The notes beneath the pieces are model-generated. The model was given only the letters and a program-made list of their open reading frames with translations. It did no database searches and was not told the DNA's origin. Positions 8,109-14,890 of a stretch of 48,895 nucleotides of DNA are shown one piece after another. This DNA is from Pseudomonadota bacterium (GTDB lineage Bacteria > Cyanobacteriota > Vampirovibrionia > Obscuribacterales > Obscuribacteraceae): contig JAJPJO010000152.1 in assembly GCA_021324135.1 (NCBI GenBank), positions 1 to 48,895 of the forward strand, in the 5' to 3' direction. Each line of letters starts with the position of its first letter. Position 1 is the stretch's first letter. A program made the translations under genes and the position numbers.

Positions 8109-8672
8109 ATGGTAGAACTCGTACAACCCAATGAAATAACAAAGCCAAGTGCGGCTCAGAGCACTGATGCCCTGACCAAGTTTCTGCAGCAGGATTGCTA
8201 TGGGTAGGTAGACCGAACAAACCGCCCGTCCGACAACATGACAGTTACCTCAGACAGGCAGGGATCACTTCAACTCAATACCGGCGATACCTTCACACGT
8301 GCCAACGGCACTGAAAGCATCGTCACACCGCGAGGTGATGCAGGTGTTCTGCTCACCACCAGAGATGGACGAAGTACATTAATGCCTTTCGGCAATGCCA
8401 GAGTCGAAGTCGACGACGGCGACGGACAATTCAAACCGGTGAGCCCAAAGGACTATCCATGCGGATTCACGTAGATAGAAAGATATCGCGTCAGCCTACC
8501 GGATGGAACGGTAGTGACTGCCCAAGCATACAACGGAGGCAATGGCGTGCTGGGACGCTTTGAATCCGCATCATCCGGCAACCGAATCACCAGGTTCTCC
8601 GAGGCCCAGAAAGCCGTGCCCGAGAAATTGAAATCTCCAGGTAAGGGCTTTTAGACGAGCGCTAAGAAATAA
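8109..8672 (+). CDS. Amber-interrupted reading frame (three in-frame TAG codons)
   Basis: From ATG 8109 the same frame runs through TAG at 8205, TAG at 8472 and TAG at 8652 to TAA at 8670, with no other stop in 187 codons. The segments are 32, 88, 59 and 5 residues. The first begins MVELVQPNEITKP and ends QQDCYG; the second includes LQLNTGDTFTRANGTESIV and ends DYPCGFT; the third contains RYRVSLPDGTVVTAQAYNGG. Segments two and three look like ordinary soluble beta-rich protein, and neither has its own ribosome site. A CUA-anticodon tRNA lies 39 bases downstream, so TAG may be decoded as an amino acid here. Alternatives: a 32-aa peptide gene followed by a decayed gene, or a full stop at 8652. 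No family recognised. Confidence 0.7.
8205..8207 (+). other. In-frame TAG 1 (candidate recoded sense codon)
   Basis: Codon 33 of the frame starting at 8109, in the context DCYG-TAG-VDR. The bases TAGGTAGA (8205-8212) resemble the TAGATAGA at the second TAG. Would also be the stop of a 32-aa peptide if not decoded. Confidence 0.6.
8472..8474 (+). other. In-frame TAG 2 (candidate recoded sense codon)
   Basis: Codon 122 of the same frame, context PCGFT-TAG-IER. As at TAG 1, a Cys precedes by a few residues and a hydrophobic-acidic-Arg triplet follows. No start codon with a ribosome site exists after it, so the downstream 59 codons depend on read-through. Confidence 0.6.
8652..8654 (+). other. 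In-frame TAG 3 (stop or recoded codon)
   Basis: Codon 182 of the frame. It may be the true stop. If decoded, only TSAKK would be added before TAA at 8670-8672, which lies just before the hairpin at 8679-8706. Confidence 0.45.
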
Positions 8673-8678
8673 ATATCA

Positions 8679-8706
8679 GCGGCTGGTTGCAAGCCATTCC
8701 AGCCGC
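8679..8706 (+). promoter_or_regulatory. Stable hairpin immediately upstream of tRNA-CUA
   Basis: An 8-bp perfect GC-rich stem, GCGGCTGG (8679-8686) with CCAGCCGC (8699-8706), closes a 12-base loop and ends four A residues before the first base of the tRNA. There is no T-run on the plus strand. It could be a processing or punctuation element in a transcript shared by the amber-containing gene and the tRNA, or a rho-independent-like attenuator lacking a U-tract. Confidence 0.6.
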
Positions 8707-8710
8707 AAAA

Positions 8711-8785
8711 GGGTCATTAGCTCAACGGCAGAGCAGCTGCCTCTAAAGCAGAGGGATAAGAGTTCGAATCTCTTATGACCTACCA
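8711..8785 (+). tRNA. Amber-decoding tRNA, anticodon CUA, tRNA-Lys-like
   Basis: A complete cloverleaf with encoded CCA (8783-8785). Acceptor 8711-8717 pairs with 8775-8781 in seven pairs, the first being G1-U72. U8 and A9 follow. The D-stem GCTC/GAGC (8720-8723, 8731-8734) encloses a loop with A14, G18G19 and A21. The anticodon stem 8736-8740/8748-8752 has four pairs plus a G27-A43 mismatch; the loop CTCTAAA (8741-8747) puts CTA at 8743-8745 after U33 and before A37. The T-stem AAGAG/CTCTT is perfect with loop TTCGAAT; discriminator A73. The body (GGGTC..TTAGCTCA, AGAGCA, TTCGAATC, A73) resembles bacterial tRNA-Lys. The CUA anticodon reads UAG. It sits at the end of the cassette with the LysRS paralogue. 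Confidence 0.92.
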
Positions 8786-8920
8786 ATTTACTTCCCGACA
8801 TATGCCTCAGCCTTGACCCAAGTAAGAGTCAGGCGGCATCACAAGCCGGAGATTGCGCTACTTCAGTGCTCGGTAAACAAAACCCGAACGGCGCACGCAG
8901 AGCATCCCTGAGGCACTACC

Positions 8921-9679
8921 ATGAATAATCGAGAGCGACGGTTTTGTCCGTTATTTTTTATTTTACTCGTTTGCGCGGCTTGTTCTCTGCCACCAAAGGC
9001 AGTGGCAATCCGAAACCAAACCGCCGATACTACTCTGCAGAGCACTTTGATCCAAAGCGATGATCACAACCTGGCCCGACTTTTGCGAACCCGAAAAGAC
9101 GAGGTCGCCATAATGATCGACTCTGCCGCTCGCTCAGGCAAATTGAAGGAGAGCGAAGCGGCGAAATTCAACGAGCGACTGAACGCCATCGGCATTGAAA
9201 GCGAATCGGGCATCGCTATGAGCAAAGAGAAAGCGATTATGGTGGCACACGACCTGGACTCGCTGGGCAGGAAGATTTGTTCGGTGTGGAATATCAATTC
9301 CATAGCCGATGTGGTCGAATTGGATACACTTACCGGACAGGATCTCTTTTATGTCGAGCGCCCGAGAGAGAGCCTCGAGATTCAGATTACTACAGCCAAT
9401 CAGCTTTTGCGTTCGATGGAATCACGAAGACTGGCTATTCAAAGAGCTCTTCTGGCGGAGACCAATCCTAAAACCGCCAGCGAAATGAGAAATGAGATGA
9501 ACTCGATTGCCGCCATGGAAAGCACGGTCAATGAGACATTGAATCCAGGAGCGGTTGTGGCGGTTGGTTATAGACAGGATCGTTTCGGCAAACGCATCGC
9601 CGGCATAGTCAAATCTTATGAGTTTCGCCCTCTCACGCAAGGCTCATCGCTTGCCACGAAAGAGAGTATTATCAGATAA
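8921..9679 (+). CDS. Exported or lipoprotein-like protein of unknown function
   Basis: 252 aa. The N-terminus has charged residues, a hydrophobic run (PLFFILLVCAAC) and then SLPP, so it is exported; Cys in VCAAC could be a lipobox cysteine, though the -3 position is Cys rather than Leu, making plain signal-peptide cleavage possible. The mature part is mainly helical with many Glu, Arg and Asn (for example RKDEVAIMIDSAARSGKL), and a C-terminal beta-like stretch (GAVVAVGYRQDRFGKRIAGIV). No family recognised. TGAGG lies seven bases before ATG. It begins about 135 bases after tRNA-CUA; whether it belongs to the cassette is unclear. Ends in TAA. Confidence 0.75.
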   Translation: MNNRERRFCPLFFILLVCAACSLPPKAVAIRNQTADTTLQSTLIQSDDHNLARLLRTRKDEVAIMIDSAARSGKLKESEAAKFNERLNAIGIESESGIAMSKEKAIMVAHDLDSLGRKICSVWNINSIADVVELDTLTGQDLFYVERPRESLEIQITTANQLLRSMESRRLAIQRALLAETNPKTASEMRNEMNSIAAMESTVNETLNPGAVVAVGYRQDRFGKRIAGIVKSYEFRPLTQGSSLATKESIIR

Positions 9680-9790
9680 CGGCAGGCGCCGGTTTTAAGA
9701 ATGATCGAGCCAGCGGCAGGCTCATTTGCTACACTTGCTGATTAGCGCGATTACATCCGCTTAGAACGAGTTTATCCAAAGGAACCGTTT

Positions 9791-11293
9791 ATGGACAGTA
9801 TATTAGCGCCGGATGGTTATATTCCGCTCGGGCTCTGCTTTCGATGGAACGTGCCGCTTCTGGTCCTGATGGTCGTCGGCAATGTCCTTCTCTCCTCTGC
9901 ATTCTTTGCCATGGCCGCCGCCCTTGTCTCTTTTGTCAGACGCAGCCGGCACAAAGCGCACGATTGGATGTTCAACCTCTTCATCGTTTCCTTCCTGATC
10001 TGTGGTACTGCCCATGCCATCAGAATATGGACGGTTTGGCACACGACATTCTGGCTGCAATCGAGCCTCGAGTTTCTGGCCGGCATAACTTTTCTTGCCA
10101 CATCGGCATTACTATGGCCACTGATTCCGCAGATCCTGGCACTGCCAGGACCGGCTCAACTTCAAGGCGCATTCGAGGAACTGAAGGCCGAGATGGGCAG
10201 ACGCGAGAAGGCGGAGTATCGAAATCGCCAGCTGGCCTCGATCGTCGAATCATCCAATGACGCCATCATCAGCTTCATGCTGAATGGAACCGTCTTGAGC
10301 TGGAACAGAGGCGCGCAAGATCTCTTCGGTTATTCCGTCGAATCAACGATGGGCAAAACGTTGCGCCATCTGATCGGACCCGATATGGATACGGTTGTCG
10401 AAGTGCTTCGCGAAGGTCGCAAGCTTGATACCATCGAACTGACATTCCAAAGAGCGGATGGCAAAACCGTCTATCTTTCATTATGCGTATCGCCGATTAA
10501 GAACGAGAAAGGCGAGGTCGTTAATGGTGCCGCTATATTTCGAGATATAACCGAGAGCAAAGAAGCACAGAAACAATTGCTGAGAACCTCGGAACAACTT
10601 TCAAAATCAAACAAGGAATTGGAAGAATTCGCCTGGGTAGCTGCCCATGACTTGAAGGAGCCGGTGCGCACTATGGCCACATATTCAAAACTCCTCGGTC
10701 AAGAATACGCCGATCGATTGGAGGAGTCCGGGCGGCAGTACCTTTCCTTCATTAACACATCGGCAGCCAAGGCGATGGCACGCATTGATGATGTACTGGA
10801 ATTCAGCGCCGTTGGCAAGGGAAAGTTGGCGCTGCAGCCAATCGATCTGAACTTGCTCGTCGAATCGGTAATTCAAGACCTTCGTCTTGCGATCGACGAG
10901 GCGCACGCTACTATAAATTTCGAGAATTTGCCTCTCATCCAGGGAAAGAGCGAGTACATCTCGTCTCTCTTTCAAAACATTTTGAGCAATGCCATAAAAT
11001 ACAGAGGCAAAGAGGCACCGGTCATCAATGTAAGCGCATCACGAGAAGGTGACTTTTGGTGCCTTGCCGTGAGCGACAACGGCATCGGCTTCGACATGCA
11101 GCAGGCAAACAAGATCTTTCAAATGTTTCAAAGACTGCATCATGAAGATGAATATCCAGGCAGCGGGCTGGGGCTGGCAATGTGCAAAAAAATTGTCGAG
11201 TTGCACGGCGGAAAGATTTGGGCCGAATCAAAAGAAGGACAAGGCGCTACGTTTTTGTTTACTTTGCCGGCACTGGCTCAAGATGAGCATTGA
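9791..11293 (+). CDS. Ethylene-receptor-like PAS histidine kinase
   Basis: 500-aa membrane sensor kinase. Three hydrophobic segments (about 20-50, 60-83, 90-115) form an ethylene-binding-domain-like sensor: LICGTAHAIRIW gives Cys71 and His75, matching the copper ligands Cys65/His69 of plant ETR1 with the same four-residue spacing. The position equivalent to ETR1 Asp25, 40 residues before the Cys, is Asn31. A PAS domain follows (about 150-265), then a HisKA domain with phospho-acceptor His286 in AAHDLKEPVR, and an HATPase domain with N box QNILSNAIKYRG, G1 DNGIGFD and G2 GSGLGLAMCKKIV. No response regulator is adjacent in the same operon; the HTH-receiver protein at 12127-12792 is the nearest. 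The loss of the Asp may change ligand response. Confidence 0.9.
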   Translation: MDSILAPDGYIPLGLCFRWNVPLLVLMVVGNVLLSSAFFAMAAALVSFVRRSRHKAHDWMFNLFIVSFLICGTAHAIRIWTVWHTTFWLQSSLEFLAGITFLATSALLWPLIPQILALPGPAQLQGAFEELKAEMGRREKAEYRNRQLASIVESSNDAIISFMLNGTVLSWNRGAQDLFGYSVESTMGKTLRHLIGPDMDTVVEVLREGRKLDTIELTFQRADGKTVYLSLCVSPIKNEKGEVVNGAAIFRDITESKEAQKQLLRTSEQLSKSNKELEEFAWVAAHDLKEPVRTMATYSKLLGQEYADRLEESGRQYLSFINTSAAKAMARIDDVLEFSAVGKGKLALQPIDLNLLVESVIQDLRLAIDEAHATINFENLPLIQGKSEYISSLFQNILSNAIKYRGKEAPVINVSASREGDFWCLAVSDNGIGFDMQQANKIFQMFQRLHHEDEYPGSGLGLAMCKKIVELHGGKIWAESKEGQGATFLFTLPALAQDEH

Positions 11294-11399
11294 TCGGCGA
11301 CATTTTGCAAAATCATGTTAAGCAGTCCTGAGCGGGCGGCATCACTTGAGGCTGAGTGCGCTAAATCTGCATAGCAAGTTGGCGCCCGGGGAGTTCCAG

Positions 11400-11723
11400 A
11401 TGACAAAAGTGCCTGCGTCGGTGATGCTATGCGGTTTCACGCTCATGGTCCTCATGCTCGTCTATCCACCCTGGGTTCTTCAAGACAGTGCCGGTGAGAA
11501 ATACCCGATGGGATATGGCTTCATCTGGGATCCGCCGATCAGACGAGTGGAGGTGCCGGGGCTGGTGACAAAATGGTTTGATGTCAATCTCAGTGAAGTA
11601 AAACCGGCAAATTCGATAGATATCAACCGATTGCTCGTTCAGGAGGGCATTGTTCTGGTAATCATGCTGGCCATGGTGGCAATAACACGAAACATGCCGC
11701 GCCAAAAGAGCTCAGAAACCTAG
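11400..11723 (+). CDS. Small two-segment membrane protein
   Basis: No family recognised. The start at 11400 is preferred over an upstream in-frame codon because GGGGAG lies six bases before it. The 107-aa product has a hydrophobic N-terminal segment (about 7-25), a soluble loop with YPPW, GYGFIWDPP and a Val/Asp-rich middle, and a second hydrophobic segment near residues 78-95 (VLVIMLAMVAI). The stop is TAG at 11721; the same frame stays open for 27 further codons and ends in a TGA that overlaps the next gene's ATG, which may be chance. Confidence 0.6.
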   Translation: MTKVPASVMLCGFTLMVLMLVYPPWVLQDSAGEKYPMGYGFIWDPPIRRVEVPGLVTKWFDVNLSEVKPANSIDINRLLVQEGIVLVIMLAMVAITRNMPRQKSSET

Positions 11724-11803
11724 GATAAGCGATTGAGCTCGGCAGGCTCAGTCCGAACAGGAAGCAGCAAGCACGCCGTAACCGCCAAAAGGGAGAGCAC
11801 GAC

Positions 11804-12118
11804 ATGATAAGTAATGATCTCGAATTTGATGATCGCAGGGTCATCATAATTGAAAAGGACTCAGGAGTGGGTTGGGCGGTAGCTTTTATTGTGCTGGCAC
11901 TTGCCATTGGATTCGGTATCATCATTTTCATGGATCAGCAATCTATGGTTGAGTACAAAATCGAGCAAGCTCTCGATCGCATGCAAGAGAATCGCTTCAA
12001 ACGAACGGCCACGGCAAAATCAATTCAAAGCGATGAGCCGCTTATGATGCAATCGCGCAGTCTCGCTTCTCATGTGCCGCTGTACGGGCACGACCAAAGC
12101 GAGCCCAAGCTCCACTGA
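11804..12118 (+). CDS. Small single-pass membrane protein
   Basis: 104 aa with an acidic N-terminus, one membrane segment at about residues 22-42 (VGWAVAFIVLALAIGFGIII) and a basic, Gln/Arg/Ser-rich C-terminal part that begins helical (VEYKIEQALDRMQENRF). GGGAG precedes the ATG by 8-9 bases. It lies 80 bases after the other small membrane protein, probably in one transcript, and converges on the HTH-receiver gene. No family recognised. Confidence 0.65.
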   Translation: MISNDLEFDDRRVIIIEKDSGVGWAVAFIVLALAIGFGIIIFMDQQSMVEYKIEQALDRMQENRFKRTATAKSIQSDEPLMMQSRSLASHVPLYGHDQSEPKLH

Positions 12119-12126
12119 AGGACGAC

Positions 12127-12792
12127 CTATTTGCCAGGCAAGGCACTGGTTGCAAACCAGTAGGTGAGAACGTTGTTGATGGCGCGTTCGTAATCGCTCG
12201 GATCGACCGGCTTGGTGAGAAACGAATTGGCAAAGTGAGCATAAGTCTTTCGCACGTCTTCTTGATTGGAAGACGTGGTCAAGATGATCACCGGAATATG
12301 ACGCAAAGGCTCAGCTCCCTTGATCTCGACCAGCAAATCGTAGCCGTTGGTGCCGGGCAGGTTCAAATCCAGGAAGATGATCTCGGGCAGGTCATCCTCT
12401 CCTTTTATATAGCGCTCGATTTGCTCTTGAGCTTTCTTGCCGTTTTCAATTACATCGACTGAAGTGGGCAGTGCATTTTGCTTTACACAACGCTTGAACA
12501 TAAATATGTCGGCCGGGTTGTCTTCAATTAGAAGTATTTTGATGGGCTGACCGGCTTCGCGTGACGATTCCTCGGCTTTTGAAATCAAATCGGAAACGGT
12601 CGTGTCCAATGCATCGGCGATATTCTTCAGGCTGTCGATGCTGATGTTTTTGGTTCCGCACTCAATACTATTAATATACGTGCGATGCAAACCCGAACGC
12701 TCAGCCAGCTCAGTCTGCGACATCCCGAGTTGCTCGCGACGTTTTCTTATCAGTTTGGCTATGGCGCCCAGAAGATATTGGGAATCGGACAT
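12127..12792 (-). CDS. XRE-type HTH fused to a CheY-like receiver
   Basis: 221-aa cytoplasmic regulator. Residues 8-70 form a Cro/C1-type helix-turn-helix (LIRKRREQLGMSQTELAERS, then HRTYINSIECG). Residues 84-212 form a receiver of the small Rcp1 type: acidic pocket Glu90-Asp91 (LLIEDNPAD), phospho-acceptor Asp142 in FLDLNLPG, the Thr in ILTTSS and Lys in FLTKPVD. DNA-binding domain first and receiver second is the reverse of common response regulators. ATG at 12792 is chosen because GAGG lies eight bases upstream; the frame extends further upstream into promoter DNA. CTACAG-type boxes lie 30-52 bases upstream and in the divergent sigma promoter, which suggests autoregulation. The nearby orphan ethylene-receptor-like kinase is a possible partner. 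Confidence 0.88.
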   Translation of the reverse strand: MSDSQYLLGAIAKLIRKRREQLGMSQTELAERSGLHRTYINSIECGTKNISIDSLKNIADALDTTVSDLISKAEESSREAGQPIKILLIEDNPADIFMFKRCVKQNALPTSVDVIENGKKAQEQIERYIKGEDDLPEIIFLDLNLPGTNGYDLLVEIKGAEPLRHIPVIILTTSSNQEDVRKTYAHFANSFLTKPVDPSDYERAINNVLTYWFATSALPGK

Positions 12793-13166
12793 GGAAGACC
12801 TCGGTCGCTGTATTAAATTCTCTACAGTAGATTCTACCCTACAGCACTGCCGCCGGGAACCCCGCATTCGACCAAACAGCAGAAAGCCCGTATCATGCGA
12901 CATTCCGGATGGGATGCTAATCGGCCGTCAAATAATGACAAGTTGCTTTACAATTTTTCGAAACGCTTAAAGCCAACAAAATTCAATATTTCAGGCAATT
13001 TGTAGGGTGCAGTCTACAGTTTCCTTGACGACTGCGCCCAAACTGTAGTATATTGTGTACAGTATATGGTCATTCCATAACGAGACCCAAATTTATTCAG
13101 CTTGAGCCGGCACACGGATGGGCGTTCCATCCGGAATGATTTGCCGCATATTTTGGGAGGTCAACC
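12793..13166. promoter_or_regulatory. Divergent promoter region with CTACAGT boxes
   Basis: 374-base region between the HTH-receiver gene and the sigma-factor gene. The heptamer CTACAGT or its complement ACTGTAG occurs at 12822-12828, 13014-13020 and 13042-13048, with partial copies at 12839-12844 (CTACAG) and around 13058-13066 (TACAGTATA). The pair 13014-13022/13040-13048 (CTACAGTTT and AAACTGTAG) is a perfect 9-bp inverted repeat spanning a -35-like TTGACG. These are candidate operators for the HTH-receiver protein. Confidence 0.6.
13025..13053 (+). promoter_or_regulatory. Sigma-70-type promoter for the sigma-factor gene
   Basis: TTGACG at 13025-13030 and GTATAT at 13048-13053 with 17 bases between. 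The CTACAGTTT/AAACTGTAG inverted repeat overlaps both ends of this promoter, so a repressor bound there would block it. Confidence 0.5.
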
Positions 13167-14144
13167 ATGTTTGCCTATAGCGGAAGTGTCTATCACGACG
13201 AGGAGCAAAAGTGGCCCTCCGATCGTGAAAATACAGTTCCATTCAAGCGGAAAGTGAGTGGACTTGACGAGATTGAACACATTTCTCAAATCCGGCTTTT
13301 TGATGCCAGAAAAAGTTATCAGCCGGTAAAAAGTTATCTTGATACCATAGGTGATATCAAGACCCTGACCGTTCAAGAAGAGCGGGACCTTGTCAACAGA
13401 GCAAAGAAAGGGGATCGCCGAGCTCGCAATGTGCTCACCCTGGCAAATTTGAAATTGGTAGCCACGATTGCCAAACGTTATGAAGATCGTGGATTACCAA
13501 TGATCGATCTGCTGCAGGAAGGCAGCATCGGTCTGATGACAGCCGTTAAGAAATTCGATCCGAAAATGGGTCACCGTTTTTCCACTTATGCCGCCTGGTG
13601 GATTCGTGAAGCAATCACCCGCGCGCTCTCCAATAAATCACGCATCGTCAGACTGCCGGTGCACTTAAATGAATTGATGACAAAGATTCGCCGGGTGCGA
13701 TCACAATTGTCCGTCAAGCTCGGACGTCAGCCCAGCACAATCGAAATTGCCGATGAGCTCCAGGAGCATCTCGACAAAGTCGAGCGGGCGCTCAATTGCT
13801 CTCAACCATGTCTTTCGCTCGACCAGAAAGTATCGACCACCGAGGACGAAGGCTGCACCTTGGGCGATACCATAGTCGACGACGAGCATGAGAGCCCGGT
13901 TGAAAGTGTTGACGCTCATTACGTCAGCAAACAAATTGAAAGCCTTCTCAACGTCCTCAATGAGCGCGAGCGCAAAGTTGTTCAGTTGCGCTTCGGATTG
14001 GGAACGGGCAAAGAGAAGAGCCTCAGGGAAATCAGCAAGGAGATGGGTTTGACCCGAGATCAAGTCGGCAAGCTCTCCTGCATCGCTATGCGCAAACTAA
14101 AGAGGGTCGCAAAAATAGAGGAATTCGAGGGCTATTTGGCCTGA
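13167..14144 (+). CDS. Group-2 sigma-70 family RNA polymerase sigma factor
   Basis: 325-aa alternative sigma factor of the RpoD-like branch. Region 1.2 begins near YLDTIGDIKTLT, region 2 holds NLKLVATIAKRYEDRGLPMIDLLQEGSIGL and FSTYAAWWIREAITRAL, region 3 follows with RLPVHLNELMTKI, and region 4 has ERKVVQLRFGLG with the HTH SLREISKEMGLTRDQVGKL. No region 1.1. The region 4 HTH reads TRDQVGKL where typical RpoD has TRERIRQIE, so promoter -35 preference may differ. GGGAGGT lies six bases before ATG. Transcribed divergently from the HTH-receiver gene, with shared candidate operator boxes. Confidence 0.92.
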   Translation: MFAYSGSVYHDEEQKWPSDRENTVPFKRKVSGLDEIEHISQIRLFDARKSYQPVKSYLDTIGDIKTLTVQEERDLVNRAKKGDRRARNVLTLANLKLVATIAKRYEDRGLPMIDLLQEGSIGLMTAVKKFDPKMGHRFSTYAAWWIREAITRALSNKSRIVRLPVHLNELMTKIRRVRSQLSVKLGRQPSTIEIADELQEHLDKVERALNCSQPCLSLDQKVSTTEDEGCTLGDTIVDDEHESPVESVDAHYVSKQIESLLNVLNERERKVVQLRFGLGTGKEKSLREISKEMGLTRDQVGKLSCIAMRKLKRVAKIEEFEGYLA

Positions 14145-14167
14145 AACTTACCTGCAGGCCGACCTGT

Positions 14168-14217
14168 GCCCGACAGATGCTTAAGAGCGCGCCAACGCAT
14201 CAGCAGACCTGTCGGGC
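14168..14217 (+). terminator. Inverted repeat after the sigma-factor gene
   Basis: GCCCGACAG (14168-14176) and CTGTCGGGC (14209-14217) form a 9-bp perfect inverted repeat with a 32-base loop about 25 bases after the sigma-factor stop. A T-run is lacking, so termination is only a guess. Confidence 0.4.
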
Positions 14218-14364
14218 GCTGCGCTTTAAGCTCTTGAAGCCGAGTACCACATAACTATAGATGTCCTGCCCTTTCAGATCGGCTTGCGCTGCCAGGCATT
14301 GTCATTATCTTTGCCGGGCTGCGCTATGTTCAATCTGGATAATCAAGAGACCTAGGGAGGGCCT

Positions 14365-14757
14365 ATGAATTTTCTGATCAGACTGGTGCTGCTTGCACTG
14401 GCTTTTGAATTCGTAATGCCGATGATCGGCGGAATCAGAGTGCACGGCGGCTTTCTTACATCGCTGTGTCTGGCTTTGCTCTTCTCAATACTGGGCGTCG
14501 TCGTCAGCTGGGTCGCGGTTGCTCTTTCGGCATTCTTAGCGATAACCAGCCTGGGGATGGCATTGATCGTTTTAATTCCGCTGTGGATCCTGGGATTCTG
14601 GCTTTTGCCTGCCTACACGCTCATGTTGACGGCAAGTATTATGCCGCAGTATCTGACAGTGGCCGGATGGTGGCCTGCGATTTTAGGCGGTCTAATAACG
14701 CTTGTAATCGGCGTTATCACAGACTCGCATCATATATCGCGCTGGCGTTCGGTGTGA
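14365..14757 (+). CDS. Small polytopic membrane protein, phage-holin-4/YvlD-like
   Basis: 130 aa with about four hydrophobic segments (5-20, 28-48, 52-82, 100-118) and few charges. The pattern of hydrophobic blocks with IGGIRV and a terminal GVITDS resembles the YvlD/phage_holin_4_2 membrane family, but the match is by eye only. GGGAGG lies six bases before ATG. It stands alone between the sigma gene and a convergent secreted-protein gene. Ends in TGA. Confidence 0.55.
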   Translation: MNFLIRLVLLALAFEFVMPMIGGIRVHGGFLTSLCLALLFSILGVVVSWVAVALSAFLAITSLGMALIVLIPLWILGFWLLPAYTLMLTASIMPQYLTVAGWWPAILGGLITLVIGVITDSHHISRWRSV

Positions 14758-14890
14758 TCGCTGGGACGGAAGAGAGACATGCACCGAATATGGTGCCTGG
14801 GGTAAGAGGGAGGAGTGCTCATTTTTCCCTCTTATCGTTACAAGAGACCTACGAAAATTGGCTCAGACACAAAATCTGCGAAACTGTCAG

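Noticed and set aside
8109-8207. A stand-alone 32-aa RiPP-like precursor ending DCYG
   Set aside because: Possible, but the same frame continues across TAG with coding-like sequence and an amber tRNA follows; kept as the alternative reading.
8238-8474. A separate 78-aa gene starting at ATG 8238
   Set aside because: No ribosome site before it, and it is in frame with the 32 codons upstream across TAG; better read as one amber-interrupted frame.
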